A stretch of 64,000 bases of DNA from Anarhynchus alexandrinus (Eukaryota; Chordata; Aves; Charadriiformes; Charadriidae): contig VUYV01000393.1 in the NCBI GenBank assembly GCA_008711295.1, positions 379,005 through 443,004 of the forward strand. The letters are read 5' to 3'. Shown here piece after piece: positions 22,561 through 36,399 of this stretch. The position numbers and the translations under genes are program-made. The notes beneath the pieces were generated by a model. It made no database searches. It was not told the origin of the DNA and saw nothing but the letters and a program-made list of their open reading frames with translations. How positions within the stretch are numbered: the first letter of the stretch is position 1; the number at the start of each line of letters is the position of its first letter.

Positions 22561-25500
22561 AAATAGCTCTCTTCATCTCACCCTACTGACAAGCTATCAT
22601 GACAACTCTATGGTGAATGTACACACTCAGGAACTGAAGGGGAGGTTTGCTTCATTGTAAAGCAATTCTTCAGGGTGGCTTAGTGACATGTTTTGAAGGA
22701 AAGACTGAGGTTCTCTTTGCAGCAGGCCTAAACCAGGAAAATGTAAAATGTACACCGTCCCCATCTTGAATATGTTTAACTGTCTCACAGCTTGGGCACT
22801 GCTTAGAACAACTTGTGTGCTGTAATTGAATTTCAATACCTACCAAAAAATATGGTAGTACTGAATAACTAGGAGATGTTTATAAGTACCAATATTAATT
22901 AGACAATCATAGTTTATAAAAGCTACATGAGGATATGATTTGTGAATTGTAACTAAGTCTGAGTGATTGTGCTAATTTAATATGGTTTGGAAACAGAAAT
23001 GTAAATTTGTAAGCCTTGTGCCTCATTATGATGATTTTTATTTTTTTTACTCCGCAGTTCCACTGACACTTATTGTCTTACTGAAGACAAGAATAATAAT
23101 ACCAGAAAACAGTCGTGTTTTATCTCTGTAATATTACTGGTAAATTGAGACAGCATGGTAGAAAAATCATAGAGGAAGTTTTCTCTGAAGTGCCCACGTT
23201 TTTGGTTTATGGAATTGTCAGATTTTCGTCATTGCCTGGTTGCAAAAAAAAACATCTGTTCCTGCTTTTGAGAAATATTTGTAGCACTTTTACAGCAGGA
23301 TTTAATTACTGCCAGTGAGTGGTGGTTGGGTGCCATACAGTACTAACAGATTTTTATCTATGGTCCTTTATATCTATGAAGTGTAAATGACAAATAGGAA
23401 CGCTATTTAACTGTGACTTTAGTAACAAAGGCTATTTGCTAAAGAACTATGTGGTGAGAGAGTTCAAACGATGGGCAATACTTGAAGGATTTGGTTTCAG
23501 AGTTGCTCACAGAGTGGTGTGATTTGTTTCTTCTTGAGCTCTGTATCGGAATGCAGCTCGCTAAATCCTAAAACTGTGTTAGCCACAGGAGAAACTAATA
23601 TGAACCTTGAGTGACTCTGAGACACTGGGAACCTTCTGAGCAGCTGCAGCTCTTGTTGCTTATGCTTTTTTAAAGCGCTGATCACTGTCGGCTCTGAATG
23701 CTATGCTTTTGATGAAGCTTTGTTTTAATAAAGGGTTTTGTTAGGTTTTAGTCATCCATCTGCTCTGTGGGAAACATCTTCTCAGACATCTGTATTATTG
23801 TGAAGATACAATCTGATTTTTATAGTGTCCAGAAAGGGGGGCATCTCACTTATCTAGAAATATCGATGCATAAATATGACTGATGGCATTTAATGATAAC
23901 AATTTCTCTGGTAATTAAAGAGAAGCATGATACCTGAGGCAGCAGTAATGCCAGCTTTGGCTCCCTCCCTTTTTTCCAAAAGCTTATGCCATTCTGATTT
24001 TTGAAAGCCTGCTTTCTTCTTCTTCTACTGGAAGAAATAAGGCTTTTCCCACATCTGATGACTTCCCTCATTTGAGTTGTCCGTGAATTCTCTGAACTTT
24101 TCATCCTTGTCTATTGGATCAGCTCTGGAGAAAGAACCAACAGTGGGTCCTGCATTCTCTTACACGGTGTGCATCTTCAGCTGAATAGCAAAGAGGATGG
24201 CTTTACAGGCATAAAGCCAGGGGTTGTCACAGATGTTAGTGAAGTTCCAGTTTGGCCTGGGGAATCTTTCTGCTGTGGCTTCCTCCTCTGCTCACACCCT
24301 TTTTGTACATTATTTGCATGAGAAGGAAAGAGCTTAGCTTGGCTGGTAGGGGCAGGCCTGGGAATTTGTGGAGAAACTCTTCAGTGCTTATATATGGGAC
24401 ATTATATATGGAAATCATGATGTTATTATAGCTTATAAGAAACATTTATATTAGGGTGGCACCCACATGCTCTACTCTACATTTATGTATGCAAATAAGT
24501 GACAAAGCATTTGCAGTTTGCAACTGAGAAACATTTATTTTTTCTTTAATCTGAGTCCTCATTCAGTTCCTGCAATGATCTAGCTGTGGCAAAAGTTCAG
24601 ACTGTGGTATTTGAAAACAGTTTCAAGTGCCTTCGATGTTTTTTAGCAATACTGACATGCCTGCACAGGCAAACAGACATAGTCTGGACTCTTTTTATAC
24701 CAGCAAAAAAGTGCATTTGCCAGTTTATCTTGTGTATGATTCTGGGATTGAAACAACCTGTAGCCCTGAGGGTATCTTACATTGTGTTTGCATGGGGCTT
24801 TTCTCAGCACAGAAACTTAGAACCCCAGCAGATACTGTTATGCTGGCAAAACCTTCATATGTCAACATTTATTTTCTTTAAAAATTCTTGGAATTCAAAA
24901 AACAGTCATCCTGCCCTTTCCCTTGCTTTTGGCTGCTAATGCTTTGCAGAAGGTTTGGTGATGGATTGGGTTTGTCTAGGTGTTTGTTACACACTGACAT
25001 AAAATAGCGTATGCAGGGTTAATGCTATGAGTTTCAGAGAGACTTAGAAATCCTCCTTCAGCTTTCTCCTGAGCCCTAGGAACTCATTTCACATCTCATT
25101 CATTAGACAAACTAGCTGATCTGAAAACAGCATGCAAAACACTCCAGATTAGTCTGATGCAAAGGTTTAGTAACCTGTTCCCCTGAGGAGTGCCTATAAC
25201 TCAACCTTTAAACCTCAAAGAAAACCTGATTTTGAGTGTCCAATTTATGGTGGCTTGAAAATGAATGCAGGGTAGTGTTTGTGAAGAACTGTAAGCTAAA
25301 GACAACACGCATTTTGTTAGTTTAAGATGGCAGGCCTGCCCCCTCACCTGTAATCTCTGAAGATTACCGGCTCCTGCTACACTCACAACGCTGACAATGC
25401 ACTGTTCATAGCCTACTGGCCTGGGGCAGATTCATAACAACTCACATTTCTGCTCAAGGTATATAATTTCTTTGCTTTGACACAACCAGTATTTATAATA

Positions 25501-27320
25501 GCAAAGATGACATTTTTGCCCTATCTGAAATGAGTGACAATTCTCGTATTCTCTCTGTTGTGCCTGTTGCTATCAATTCTAATGTGATTTTCAGTCTCAT
25601 ATATATCTATTTGCAAAGTTAAATGAGATATTTCCTTCTATGGATGTAGGCGACTGATGAGGAGGTTTACCAAGGCAGTGTTCAGCATAAACACTCTGAA
25701 TTCAGAGAGTTATACAAAATCCGAGGCACTGTCAATCTACAAAGTTGGCCAGAATTTTTTTGATAGCATATTTTCCTACTTGGTCTCTGGAACTTCACTC
25801 AGGAATTAAACAGGAAATTCTTAGTTTCTGAAGTAAGAGGAGACCTTCTCTAACATGTACCTGGCATCATGCTGATGTAGGTCAGAGCACCCGAACTAGC
25901 AATTTTGGCATCAAGATTAGCACTCCATTTTGAGAGATACTGCGTCTGAAAAGACTTGTACATGGGGAAATGTACTGGAAAGGTATTCAAATATTAAGAG
26001 TTCAAAGACCTAAGTGACTGAGAAACTAAATAATTCCTCTGGTAATGTCTTCTAATGACCTAATTATCTTCTCTATTTAAAAATATGCATTTTAATTCTA
26101 GTCTGAATTAACTGAATTGCTAATTTCTAGCTGTTGCATTTCACTATGGCTTTTTTTTCTGCTGTTATTACCACTAGATCTTTTTTTCCTGTAGGTGCTA
26201 GCTCGGGTATGTCCACGCATACTTCTAACTCATACCTGTTTGTAGTGTAGACAAACACTGTTTCCTTTCTGAAGTACCACCAATCTCGGTAAGCAAACCC
26301 AGGATAAGGCAGGTGGGGATTCAGGTGCAGAGAGGTTAGTGACAGCACAGGTATATCCAAAAAAGCCTGCAGCCAAACCAAGCTCCGTACTCTCACCCTG
26401 AGAGCTCTAGGCATTGCTTTTCCCCAAGTCATTTTGATCTGTTCCTAACACAGTCGTCTTTTACAGATGAGATTATCCTCTACAAAATCCTGCACAGTAA
26501 AAGACTCCTTTCAGTACCCATAACAACATAGGTTTAGGGAAATGCCAGCAGTAATGGATTTCATTCTGCATTCTCTAAATGGGCCAAACTCTCCCATTGA
26601 TTTTAATAGCTCTTTTGCCTGAGTAATTGTTATGTGAGCAGGTCATGATTGAAATGGCCTAATCCCCATTTACAGGAAATGTGTATGAAATAGAATAGAA
26701 ATATCCAGAGAATGAGGCCAAGTGATCCTTGTGTGTGTGGTAAAAAGGGTTTGAGTGTGGTGGAAAGTAATTTTAGTTTTAAAGGTAAAGCTACCACACT
26801 GAATTCCTTGCCTCTCCTTTTGGTTTCCTTCCACCATTGCCTCTGCTGCTTTTTTACAGGTCTTTTTACTCCTTTTCTTGCAAGGTTCTTCCAGGGACTT
26901 GGAATCCGAATGGTGATTCTGCCTACAGCTCTGTCCCGCTCAGATTATGATTCTGAGTTGGTGAAAAATAGTTACACAAATTCTTAAATGCACTAAGCAA
27001 TTCCCTCTTCTAATTAGAAAAATACCCCAAAACCCAAACTAGCCAAGAATCTCATGTCCCCTTAGTCCCACCTAAAGCTCTCGTCTTCTCCAACAAAAGA
27101 AAGAGATTTAAAAATTGTGGTAAGAGGCCTTTTACCCTTTTGGTCCCCCAAGTTAATCAAATCCTCTTAAGATCCTTGAGGTTTGGTGGAGCTTTTTTGG
27201 GCATTTGAACTAATTTTCATAGAGCAAACAATCTAAAGTTCCTGACCAAAGTGACAGATAACATTAGCAGATGTCTGTAGTATTCACGAGTAGCCTCATC
27301 CCGCACTTGCAAGAACTAGA
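22561..27320. other. Non-genic stretch
   Basis: No gene or recognised repeat. A minus-strand donor-like site (TACAG then GTGAGG) occurs at about 25347 without a convincing acceptor. The longest frames are about 117 codons (24586-24939 plus) and 101 codons (26127-26432 minus), with no recognised domain. Confidence 0.5.
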
Positions 27321-27420
27321 CATAGAATCATAGAATCATAGAATGGTTTAGGTTGGAAAGGACCTTGAAGATCATCGAGTTCCAACCCCCCTGCCATAGG
27401 CAGGGACACCTCCCACTAGA
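27321..27420 (-). mobile_element. CR1 LINE 3'-end fragment
   Basis: It begins with three copies of the CATAGAAT-type terminal octamer, followed by GGTTTAGGTTGGAAAGGACC and the AGATCATCGAGTTCCAACCCCC block. This is the reverse complement of the CR1 3' UTR. Only about 100 bp remain, as is usual for 5'-truncated CR1 insertions. It is not autonomous. Confidence 0.92.
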
Positions 27421-29396
27421 ATTACATATTGGTAAAAATGTCTCCCTGGTTCTGTGATACAAGATGGCACTTCTATCAATCAAGCAAGCACTGAAGATAA
27501 TGCTGTAGCTGAAGGATTCTTCCCCTGAAATTCTTGCTGCAGAAAAAAGTACATTAAAACAAATATTCCAGTGTCAGATGCACACAAGGAAGCCTTTTGT
27601 TGAACAATGTCATTAGATTAAAAAAAATAGAAACACATGGTGCGGTCTACCCACTGTTACGCCAGTGTAAATCTGGTATCCTTCATCTGGTTGTACAGAG
27701 AATGAGTCCCACTTTTTACCAAGGCATATGACAGGAGAGTTTGCCTCCTGATTTCTTAATATTACTTAGAAAGGATATTTTTATGCCTATATATTTATTG
27801 CAAGATACTTTTTTTTGTGGGCAGAATGAAAGCTCATTTCTTCCCTTGAAAATTATGATTTAAAGTTAGGGCAATCAAATTCCAAGCTGCTGATTTGCAT
27901 GAATCCAGGTATAACAGATACTTTGGTGTCTGACCTGTGTGTGAACTTGAGGGAGAGAAAGGGAGGAGGGGGAGAAATGCATGCGTGAGAGAGATGGTTA
28001 AGGGAGGAGATGATCATGTAAATGGAGTAACCTTGCTTGATCATCATGAGAGAACAAATTCTCAAGGGGCCAAAGGATTACTGTGTCTATGAAGGTCCAA
28101 TAAAGGGGAAGGCAGAACTACTCATAGTGTCATCGTAGATGTAATTCTTAAGCCATAATAAAACCCTGGTATGTTATTAATTCAGCTATTCTGGTTGCTG
28201 TAGAGATGATATTCAAGTACTGCCATTAATTTATCTTTTTACCCACTAATATATTATTTTCTACAGGGATTCATTGTTTTAACCCTCAAAGTGAATTAGC
28301 CTGTGCATATTTCAAAGGTTTCCGCCCAATTAAGTCAGTCCAAGGATATTCACATTGCATCAGAGCCGCTAGCATTACATTAGCAAAAAAAAAACCCCAA
28401 ACCCAGTCAAGAGGGTAGGATATCTTTCATGGGACTTTATCACTGAGACTTGAAGTTATATATATGAGTAGCAAAATGAGCTTGGTTATTCCCACAGAGA
28501 TCATGCACTCTAAAATTGCCTTAAAATGCACAATCACTAACAGCAGTATTTGTCACAGTCATTGCTCATTAGTTTAGACCAGAAAATTTCTTCTGAATAA
28601 ATGCTGATTTGCCACAGAAAATATATAAAGCAGTAATGTGTAACTAAAAATGATCATCAAATTCCAGCATTGCTGGGACTTGTTTTTTACACTTGTGGGT
28701 GATGAAGGGTTTTTAGCTAAAAAGAAAATGAGCATGCATAGTGCTGATAGAGAGAATGGGAAAAAGCAAAGTGGAATGAACACGATATGAGAACAAGCTG
28801 AGCAGGAGCTAAGCGGCTTTGGTGGACCTGAGCTTGTCTGGGGTCTCAGCACCATGTTCTGCAGAATGTAGCACCTATATTGTTCATGCGTTTTCATTAT
28901 CTGCCGTATCCAGGCTTCCTGCTACTCTGGATTATGGAGAGCTGTCTGTGTACAGCCCTACCACTTAATTTTTCTGTTCCCTGAACAGCAGGCTGGAGAA
29001 AATAGCACATAGAAATAGCCATCCCAGATCAAATCACCTTCTTTTCTCCCCTGCACTGTGGGTGGAGTAAGCACAACTGTATGTGTAATTTTTGCTTATT
29101 AATACTCGCAGAAACTGGGATGAGAGTAGGTGTGATCTTTGTATACCTACACTATTTGAATATCTGTCCCCAAATTCTTAGTATGCCTGTCTCTCAGTCT
29201 CCTACAGTTCAAGTACTTACCACTAGTGGTGGTTTATGCAGAATACCACCTACTCTTACTGGCACAGTCTGTTCTAGAGATTAAAGAGAAGCATTTTGGA
29301 ATATCATTTGTTTTCATGGTATTAGTAGCTGTTTTTATGACACTGCCATTTACAAGGATCTGACACTGCTCAGATGCAGAATTCACTGGTATCAGA
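27421..29396. other. Non-genic stretch
   Basis: No gene or recognised repeat. An AAAAAAAAACCCCAAACCC-like low-complexity patch lies near 28386-28402. A 107-codon minus-strand frame at 28574-28897 is unremarkable. Confidence 0.5.
29221..29273 (-). other. Short exon-like segment (minus strand)
   Basis: On the minus strand a strong pyrimidine-rich acceptor (CTTCTCTTTAATCTCTAG) precedes 53 bp that end in ACTAGTG followed by GTAAGTA. One frame is open for 17 codons, too short to be informative. A small exon or a chance motif pair are both possible. Confidence 0.15.
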
Positions 29397-29686
29397 AAAC
29401 AACAATGCAGAACATAAAGACAGGACAGATTTTTACTAGGTATTATACCACACTAGGGAAGGCATTTAAAACACAAATAGACAACATGTAGCACATGTAC
29501 TATTAAGCTTTTACAGGGCATTATTCCACTCAAGGGATGCTTGTGGTGTGAAAAGAGAGAAAAACAACACAGGACACAGAGAGCAAGACAGATCTTTATA
29601 GGGAATTATCCCACACTGGGGAGGCTGCTATTGTGAACAGAGGAAAGAAAAACAAGGCAGGAGATAAAGGCGAGACATTTTACTGG
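29397..29686. repeat. Decayed ~80-88 bp tandem repeat (about 3.5 copies)
   Basis: Units start with an AACAACA or AAAACAA block, then a GACAGATTTTTA-like block, then GGNATTATNCCAC, then ACTNGGGAGG. Starts are near 29398, 29481, 29561 and 29648, so the period is 80-87 bp. The first and third units match best; the second is the most diverged and the fourth is cut off after TTTTACTGG. I recognise no transposon in the unit. Confidence 0.65.
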
Positions 29687-32600
29687 TTTTAACGTTTGCC
29701 TCTCTGTGATCTAAAGCATGCCTGGTAGCACTGGATGAAGAATGCACACTGAAAAGCTCATCCTAAGATATCATTCTATTTTCCTATTTGCTAATTGTGA
29801 AGGTCGAACTTGGCAATTTTTTCATCCATAGAAGTTGTTGCATGGATATTTTTTTGTCTCAATCTATAGGATAAAATGGCCAGTGAAGCACTAGTGAATG
29901 TACTGAGAACAGTTCTTTTCAGAACTGAGGGTTTTTAAACCCTGTGAAATAAAGCTGTACAAAAAAATAAAGACCAGTGGGATTTTGCTGAAAAGGGGAG
30001 TTCAAGGAGAACAAAAATAGTTACTGACTTAGGGTCAAAATAGGCAAATGGTTTCAGACAAAAGAAAGTACAATTCCAAAATGCCACTTTTGTTGTGAAT
30101 TTAGATGAGAATAAGAAAGTGTGTTCTCTTAAATGTCTTAAATTCAAAAAGGTTATTTTAAGCTTGAAACAAAATATTCCGATCTTAAATGGTATTTTTT
30201 ATTTTGTCAGTGAGAACCTCATAAGCTACAATTTTAATTTTGAGTCATTCTGAATTAATTTTTTTTTAACTTTACTTATTCAGACATCACTTGCAATCAT
30301 GCAATTATTTGAGTACTGACAGTAGTAAAGCCTTGGTCCTTATGTATGTTCCTACAGTTTCCCACACAAGTATCTTGTGTTCCTCTTCTTTCGGTACATG
30401 AGGAGCATGAATCATTCCTATGGCTGGGCATTTATAAAGTTTCTGTGCGTTCCCTGGTATCTAATAAGGAGATACCATGATGTAACCCTTCTCAGAATCA
30501 GGTCTTATGGCATCCTTCTTTGCTCACCTTGACTAAAATCTGCAGGAAATGCTCTTTTGAGATATCTTTCTGCTATAACAAATTTAGTTGAAATGACATG
30601 ACTGTCATAAAAGCTACAACAGGGAACAAAGCAGACACAGCATGTTCCCATAGCCCTTTCTCCCAAAGCAAACCAGATAAAGGCTGATGATTGAGTCAGC
30701 TTCACTGGTAGCGTTCCCCATACACTGCTCTCCAGTGGTCCATCACACAGGCTGTGGGGAGATGCAGGTGTCTTAGGAGCCCTGTCAGAAAAGAGGCTGT
30801 CTGCCAGTAGGGACATAGGCTTGGCAAATAGGGTCACTGATCCACTGCCACAAAACCCACAGTGACAAATAGCCTGCCCTGCATTCCTAACGGCTGCTGC
30901 ATCCTCTTTTATGCATATAGAGCTGTATCTCTCTTATCTGTAAAACAGGGCTATTTGCTTGCTGTGTGCTACAAGCACAGCAGTAATATTGATTATAAGA
31001 TGCTCAGATATTATAGGAAAGAAGGTGATATAAACTGCTTTTTACCATATAGTAGACAATGTGAATGTTTTAATAGGTTTCCCAGGTCATTCTGTAGAAT
31101 TTAACAGGCTACTATGTCCTTGTGAGTCTACAATTAAAAAAACTCGACAAAACAACAGGACCATAGCCAAACAATCCAACCATATTAAAAGCAGAGCTCA
31201 ATTTCTATTAAATTCTGTGGCCTAACAAATAACTGTTTTGGTGCAATGTCATGGCTGATAAACTCCAGGAAGCTTTTCCAACGAGAGGGCGCTTGCGGAA
31301 ACAACAGTTTGCTGAAAAAGAGGAGGAAAAAGATCAAATACGTGAAAGTCACAAGGATAGGAAAAGCTGACAATTAAAGTAAGATCAAAACAAAGGGAGG
31401 AGATACAGAAAGTGACTTTTTGAAAGAAGTTGGACAAAGTCCTTAACAGTTAAGAGAACAGTAGCAATAGCAAGAAATACTAAGGACGGTGGAAATGAGA
31501 AGGAAACCCGGAATGTGAAAAATATCCAGTGGGTGGGAGAAGAACAATTGTTATGATTTATGTGCTTTGGCTGGCACAAACTCACCAGTATGCCATTGCT
31601 AGTTTCTAAGACTCCTGTGATTCAGTTACTTGTTTGCTTTTTCTTGTGTTTTGGGGGGAAAAGCCTCAAACCACCACAACTATACCATGAACAGTCTGGC
31701 TGATCAAAGGGTATTGGAATATACTATATATAGAAATGAGCCAAGAACTGTATTTCAGTGTTTATTTTTATCAACATAGCATCCCTCTGCCCAAGTTTTA
31801 TATGCTGCTGATAAACAATATTTCTGTTCAGGGCATGTTAATGTGCATACATATTATTTGTTCTGCTCTAAATGGATCTTGTTTGCCTTTAAGTATTTTT
31901 TTTTCTGTTTTTTTTTTTTTTCCATGTGATCCATGCATGGATTCCAGGAAGAAGGCATATAATCACTTTTCCTTCATACAGGCCAGAACAACTTTCTAAA
32001 GTAGGTTGGTCCTGAGAGGTCATCAGCTAAGAGGATATGCCATTGTCCTAGCTAATAAAATTAGGGGAAACAAGGAGCTGCATCTTGCATTATACCTTTT
32101 AAGTGGTACAATTTAAGCTTTGTCAGGATTTTTCTGGGGTCAAAGTCCAAGGGACTACTACTGACAAAGATAAGCTTTCCTTAGCCATGCCTGGTGCTGC
32201 TCAGGGCCTGGGTGAGGACAATTAGAGCATTCCCACCTAACTTGGAGCTGCTGCAGGGCAGACCCTGCCTCCAACACTGGTAAACCCAAACTGCTGAGTG
32301 CTTTAGCTTGAGTTCTGGAATGATACAAAATGAATTAACTGCAGAGTTTTCTTCTAACTGTTCTGCTACTGACTTCCAAGTGTAAACAGATACTTGTCAA
32401 ATTTTGCAACTGAGTAAATAGCTCTACTCTTTTGAGTAGACATGTCGGCAGCAGGACTACTCACAAAAGCACCTGTGTTAATACTCTCACGGTCATGCTC
32501 TGTGAATTACATTTGCCCGTGGGAACGCCAGAGGTATCTAGCAGCGTTGCCTGCCTTCATCCATTTGCTTTCACCTCAAGACAGTGAGAGGCTGTCAGCA

Positions 32601-33147
32601 ACCTCTGGGGGCAGCTGGAGGCAAACAGAGGGAAGACACTGGAAAAGTCATGGTGGTAAAAACCCCTACAGTTTTCTTCTGCTGTTGCACAAAAGCACTT
32701 TATGCTGGAAGGTGTATTTGCTAGTGACAGTGAGATGGGTACAAAAGCTTTTGCCACTACACGGCCATATCTTCTGTTGCTGCGTAACTTGTTGGTAGGT
32801 ATTACTGCTATCCTCAAATACATACTCTTTGTACCTAACACAGCAAGATTAAGACTCAAACGTAGTAGACATAGCCCTAAAAAGTCTGAAAGTCATGGCC
32901 TTAACAACCTTATTTCACCAAGAATGATTGTAAAAAAATATTTCTGACCCAAGTCACAATGTGACTGAAGGATATCTGACGTTCAGTGACATCTTTCTAG
33001 CTCTGCAGCTGGGCGCAAACCAAGTTGTGGTTGTGTGAACCATTCACTGTAATGGGTGATAAACTTTCTAAAGCGTTGTAAATTATGGATCTGCTGTGTC
33101 ATCTTTCTTTGGTGAAGCAGATATGAGTAGTCTTTCACTCAAGTCCC
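29687..33147. other. Non-genic stretch
   Basis: No gene is supported. It contains T runs at 31896-31904 and 31908-31921. Overlapping frames of 118 and 100 codons on opposite strands at 32442-32859 lie in slightly GC-richer sequence, with no recognised motif. Confidence 0.5.
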
Positions 33148-33312
33148 TTTGCCCAGGCAAGTGGTTGAATCACCGTCCCTGGGGGTATTTAACAGACGGG
33201 TAGACGTGGTGCTCAGGGATGTGGTTTAGTGGTGGTTTGGGCAGTGTTAGGTTAATAGTTGGACTTGATGATCTTAAAGGTCACTTCCAACCTTGACGAC
33301 TCTATGATTCTA
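33148..33312 (+). mobile_element. CR1 LINE 3'-end fragment
   Basis: It runs from TTTGCCCAGGCAAGTGGTTG through GGTTGAATCACCGTCCCTGG-like sequence, TTTAGTGGTGGTTTGGGCAG and GTTGGACTTGATGATCTTA to the terminal TCTATGATTCTA. This is the sense orientation of the CR1 ORF2 end and 3' UTR. It is 5'-truncated to ~165 bp. Confidence 0.92.
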
Positions 33313-34850
33313 AGAGAATTTCATTCCTTCCTGGAGAGAGAGGGTGGAAGCTGCCCAGCCTCCCTCCCCTATTTCTAATTGCCCAGAAGAAACTGGTACT
33401 GTGTACGGTGAGAAGTAGTGATTGTGAGCCATGTGACTGACCAGTACACCCTTGAAATGAAAGACCGCTCAGAGGAGATGCGCCAGGGCGATGTGCCCAT
33501 GAAGCTCAGGGAATAATGCAAGATATGACTGACCACAGTGATTGCAATGAGCTGACTTTATCTCAGCACAAAGGGGTTTGGAGGGTGGCCTTTGTTTTAC
33601 ATAAACTCCGAGTTCATTAAAGGAATGTGAATGTCTCCCTGAGTTAGACAGACCAGCATGGGTGGAGTGAATATGTCACTCAGCCCAACATAGAGTATAA
33701 AAACTGAAGAGAGCAATGCATTTGAGCTGGCTTCAACCCACATATTCATTCCTGGTGACTGGGGATGCCCAGTGTTGTGATGCTGAGTGTATTCTAGAGA
33801 CTGGCAAGGGGAATCACATTACGATTGTGACTGAACTGTGTATTGCAATTGCTATACATTTTGCTCAGTGTAGCTTACGTCTGCATTGTATTAGTCAACG
33901 TATTTTTTTATCGCTCTGCTAAATTAGAAATGATCTGTAACATCAGATTTCTTTAAATAAGTAAATTTGATATTAAACATTACACCCTCCAAATATGGAA
34001 TATCTAAAAGAACCTTGTCAAAGAATATTGAGCTCTGATACCACCAGAGAAATGGGATGTGGAAGAGACCCTCAAACTCTATGCTACACTGTGGCATACA
34101 ATAATTATCCTGCCTGTTATATTATAATTCCTAACAGGTGTTACCTGCATGCAGACTAGATTGAGCTGTGTGATTTTGTGTGTGTGGTTTTATTTAGTAA
34201 ATTCAGGATTTAGGCTTCTGGCTCTCACACTGGTGGTAGGAGAGAGAGGAAAGAACTCATTTTAATATCTGAATTATCTAGTTATACCTTTCAGTTTGTG
34301 GTATTTGCATGTTCTCTTACTAGTGATTACAATCATTTTTTTCTACTCTGATAAGAAGACATTTTTTTTGCATTGCTTTATTTTCCTGATTGTTTTTTCT
34401 TCATTTCTGCTTATTGCTGGGCTCACAAGTAAATGTCCCTAAACAGCAAAGAAAAACCTGAAAGTAACCTGCGTGCAAGGAAGAATAGGACTAGGCTGTG
34501 TGCACCCTCCCCTCACTCACTTCCCCTGGATTCAGTGGAAATGGGGTCTGCATCTCTTTATATCACCAGTTCTCAGTACATCTGTTCAAGTGGAAGATCT
34601 GTGAGCTAAAAGCAGGAGGCCATCTAATATTTCTTTTCACTTCCAGATTTTCTGTGCTTTCACGTATCAATTACAAGTTTGCGTAAATTACAAGGATGAT
34701 GAATTTGGAGAAGCTACAGTATGTTTAAAATGTCTGTACAGGAATAATAAGGAGATTGTGAAAATCTGCTTTAGGAAGTGTCAGAGACATTTCTAGATAA
34801 TTGGTGCAATGTGTGGAAACGTGAAATGAGCACTGTTTTGGTTTTGGATT

Positions 34851-34872
34851 TTTGTTTGTTTGTTTGTTTTTT
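34851..34872. repeat. TTTG microsatellite with T tail
   Basis: Four uninterrupted TTTG units are followed by a T run. Confidence 0.9.
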
Positions 34873-36058
34873 ATAAACTAGTAATTTAGGAGTGCATGGC
34901 AGGAGCACATTAAATTAACCATTATTAGATGAGGAAATGTTAAGATTATTAAGATAATCAAAACCAATTACTGTAGGGTTTTTGTGTATAACATGGGGGT
35001 CATCTAGAAAAGCTATTATACAGGAGGGACGACAAATATTTGGGGGATATTTCAGGCAGAAGCCAGGACTTAAGGGTCTTGAACTTTTTTACAGCAGGAA
35101 GAAAGCACTTTATGAACAATGTACTCTTTGAAACACAGTGATATGACGCTAAGAATTGAAAAAGCAGTTATCTCAAGAGGATTTCAGGTAGTGTGTAAGA
35201 AGTTTGCCCATTAGTCTTAAATCCTTTGGGAGTAAGTTGTGGTAGCTTGAAGAAGAATATAAATTTGTTTATTTGCTTACTTAATGGAAACAACCTGTCT
35301 GTTTGACCATGTTAGAAATGTTTAGATATCATTTCTGGAAGATTAATGCATCTGATTTTCTCCTGGTTAAGCAGTAAACTAGAACTATTTTCATTGACTT
35401 TAAAAGGTTGACATCACTGTAAGGATACTGCAAAGTTGATGAGAGTCTCTCCCATTTGGTATCTCAACAAAGCATGATTCTGTGAAACTATTTACAGTGA
35501 GCAGTGGAAGATGTCATTAATATCAAGGCAATGCATTTTCATAGCTGTACCAAGCTTCTCAGACAGCTTGTATTCTCACATTGTTTTAATTTTTCTCCTG
35601 TGGCTGTGACAAATGATTAGAAGTTTATCACAACTTCAGACAGAAATTATACAAGGTCAATAATTTCCCCATTATAACTTTATGTCATCAGACACCCTTA
35701 TAATCCCTGCATCACGTTCATTTAGCTGTTTCCTGGGCCGTTATCTGAGTCACTGCTATTGATTCGTGTTGGTTAGTTTGTTGCTGTGTCCAAACCCATT
35801 TTTTCAGATTAGCCTCAAGCTGGAGCCAATTAAGGGGACCTTCATGACAAGAGTGTTTCCCATCTGGTAGTTTATTCAAATGATCTCTCTTCATTTACTA
35901 ATCCCAAATGCTAGTTCTTCATATGACAAATTTTTGTCCTTCAGAATGACTTCCATCCCACAAAGCATAGCTGTCAACCTAAATTTCACTTGATTCTTCC
36001 ATTTGATAGATCTCTTGGAGATGCTATATCTAGCCAACATGGTATGGTCTTCACTCAC

Positions 36059-36227
36059 CTCCTACTTCGGAATAGGTAGAAGTGGTGTTTGTTTTGACAT
36101 GACGTATGGGATCAAAATACGATAACTTCAGCTTTGCATGGAAATGCATAATTGCATGTCCTTTGTATGTATCAGGTTGCCTGCCTGTTGTTGAGTCAGA
36201 GGCATTTCTATAGCACATCTCATCTAA
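36059..36227 (-). other. Candidate coding exon (minus strand), unrecognised
   Basis: On the minus strand an acceptor ending TTATTTCCAACAG precedes 169 bp that end in GTAGGAG followed by a strong donor GTGAGTG. One frame is open for all 56 codons, starting LDEMCYRNAS and ending TSTYSEVG. It would begin in phase 0 and end after one extra base. I do not recognise the sequence and see no domain signature. The open frame also continues upstream through the acceptor, which weakens the case. By a rough stop-codon estimate, a 56-codon open frame between chance splice sites is not rare in 64 kb. It could be a real exon of a gene spanning this window, an old exon relic, or nothing. Confidence 0.2.
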
Positions 36228-36399
36228 CTGTTGGAAATAATCACCTTTTTTCAAATAGAAAAGTAAATTCCCGGTCCCCATACAGTGTCTGTCTGCTGTT
36301 TTCTATCTTCCCTAGACTAGAGGTTGTCATTTTGAAATAGCTTCTTTGGAAAGACTATAAGCAATATCTGTTGGTTTGGCTTTTTTCAAAGTTTCCCAG

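Larger units (their letters stand above)
33313..36399. other. Non-genic stretch
   Basis: No gene is supported apart from the exon-like candidate at 36059-36227. It includes a short TTTG microsatellite at 34851-34866 and AT-rich sequence throughout. Confidence 0.5.
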
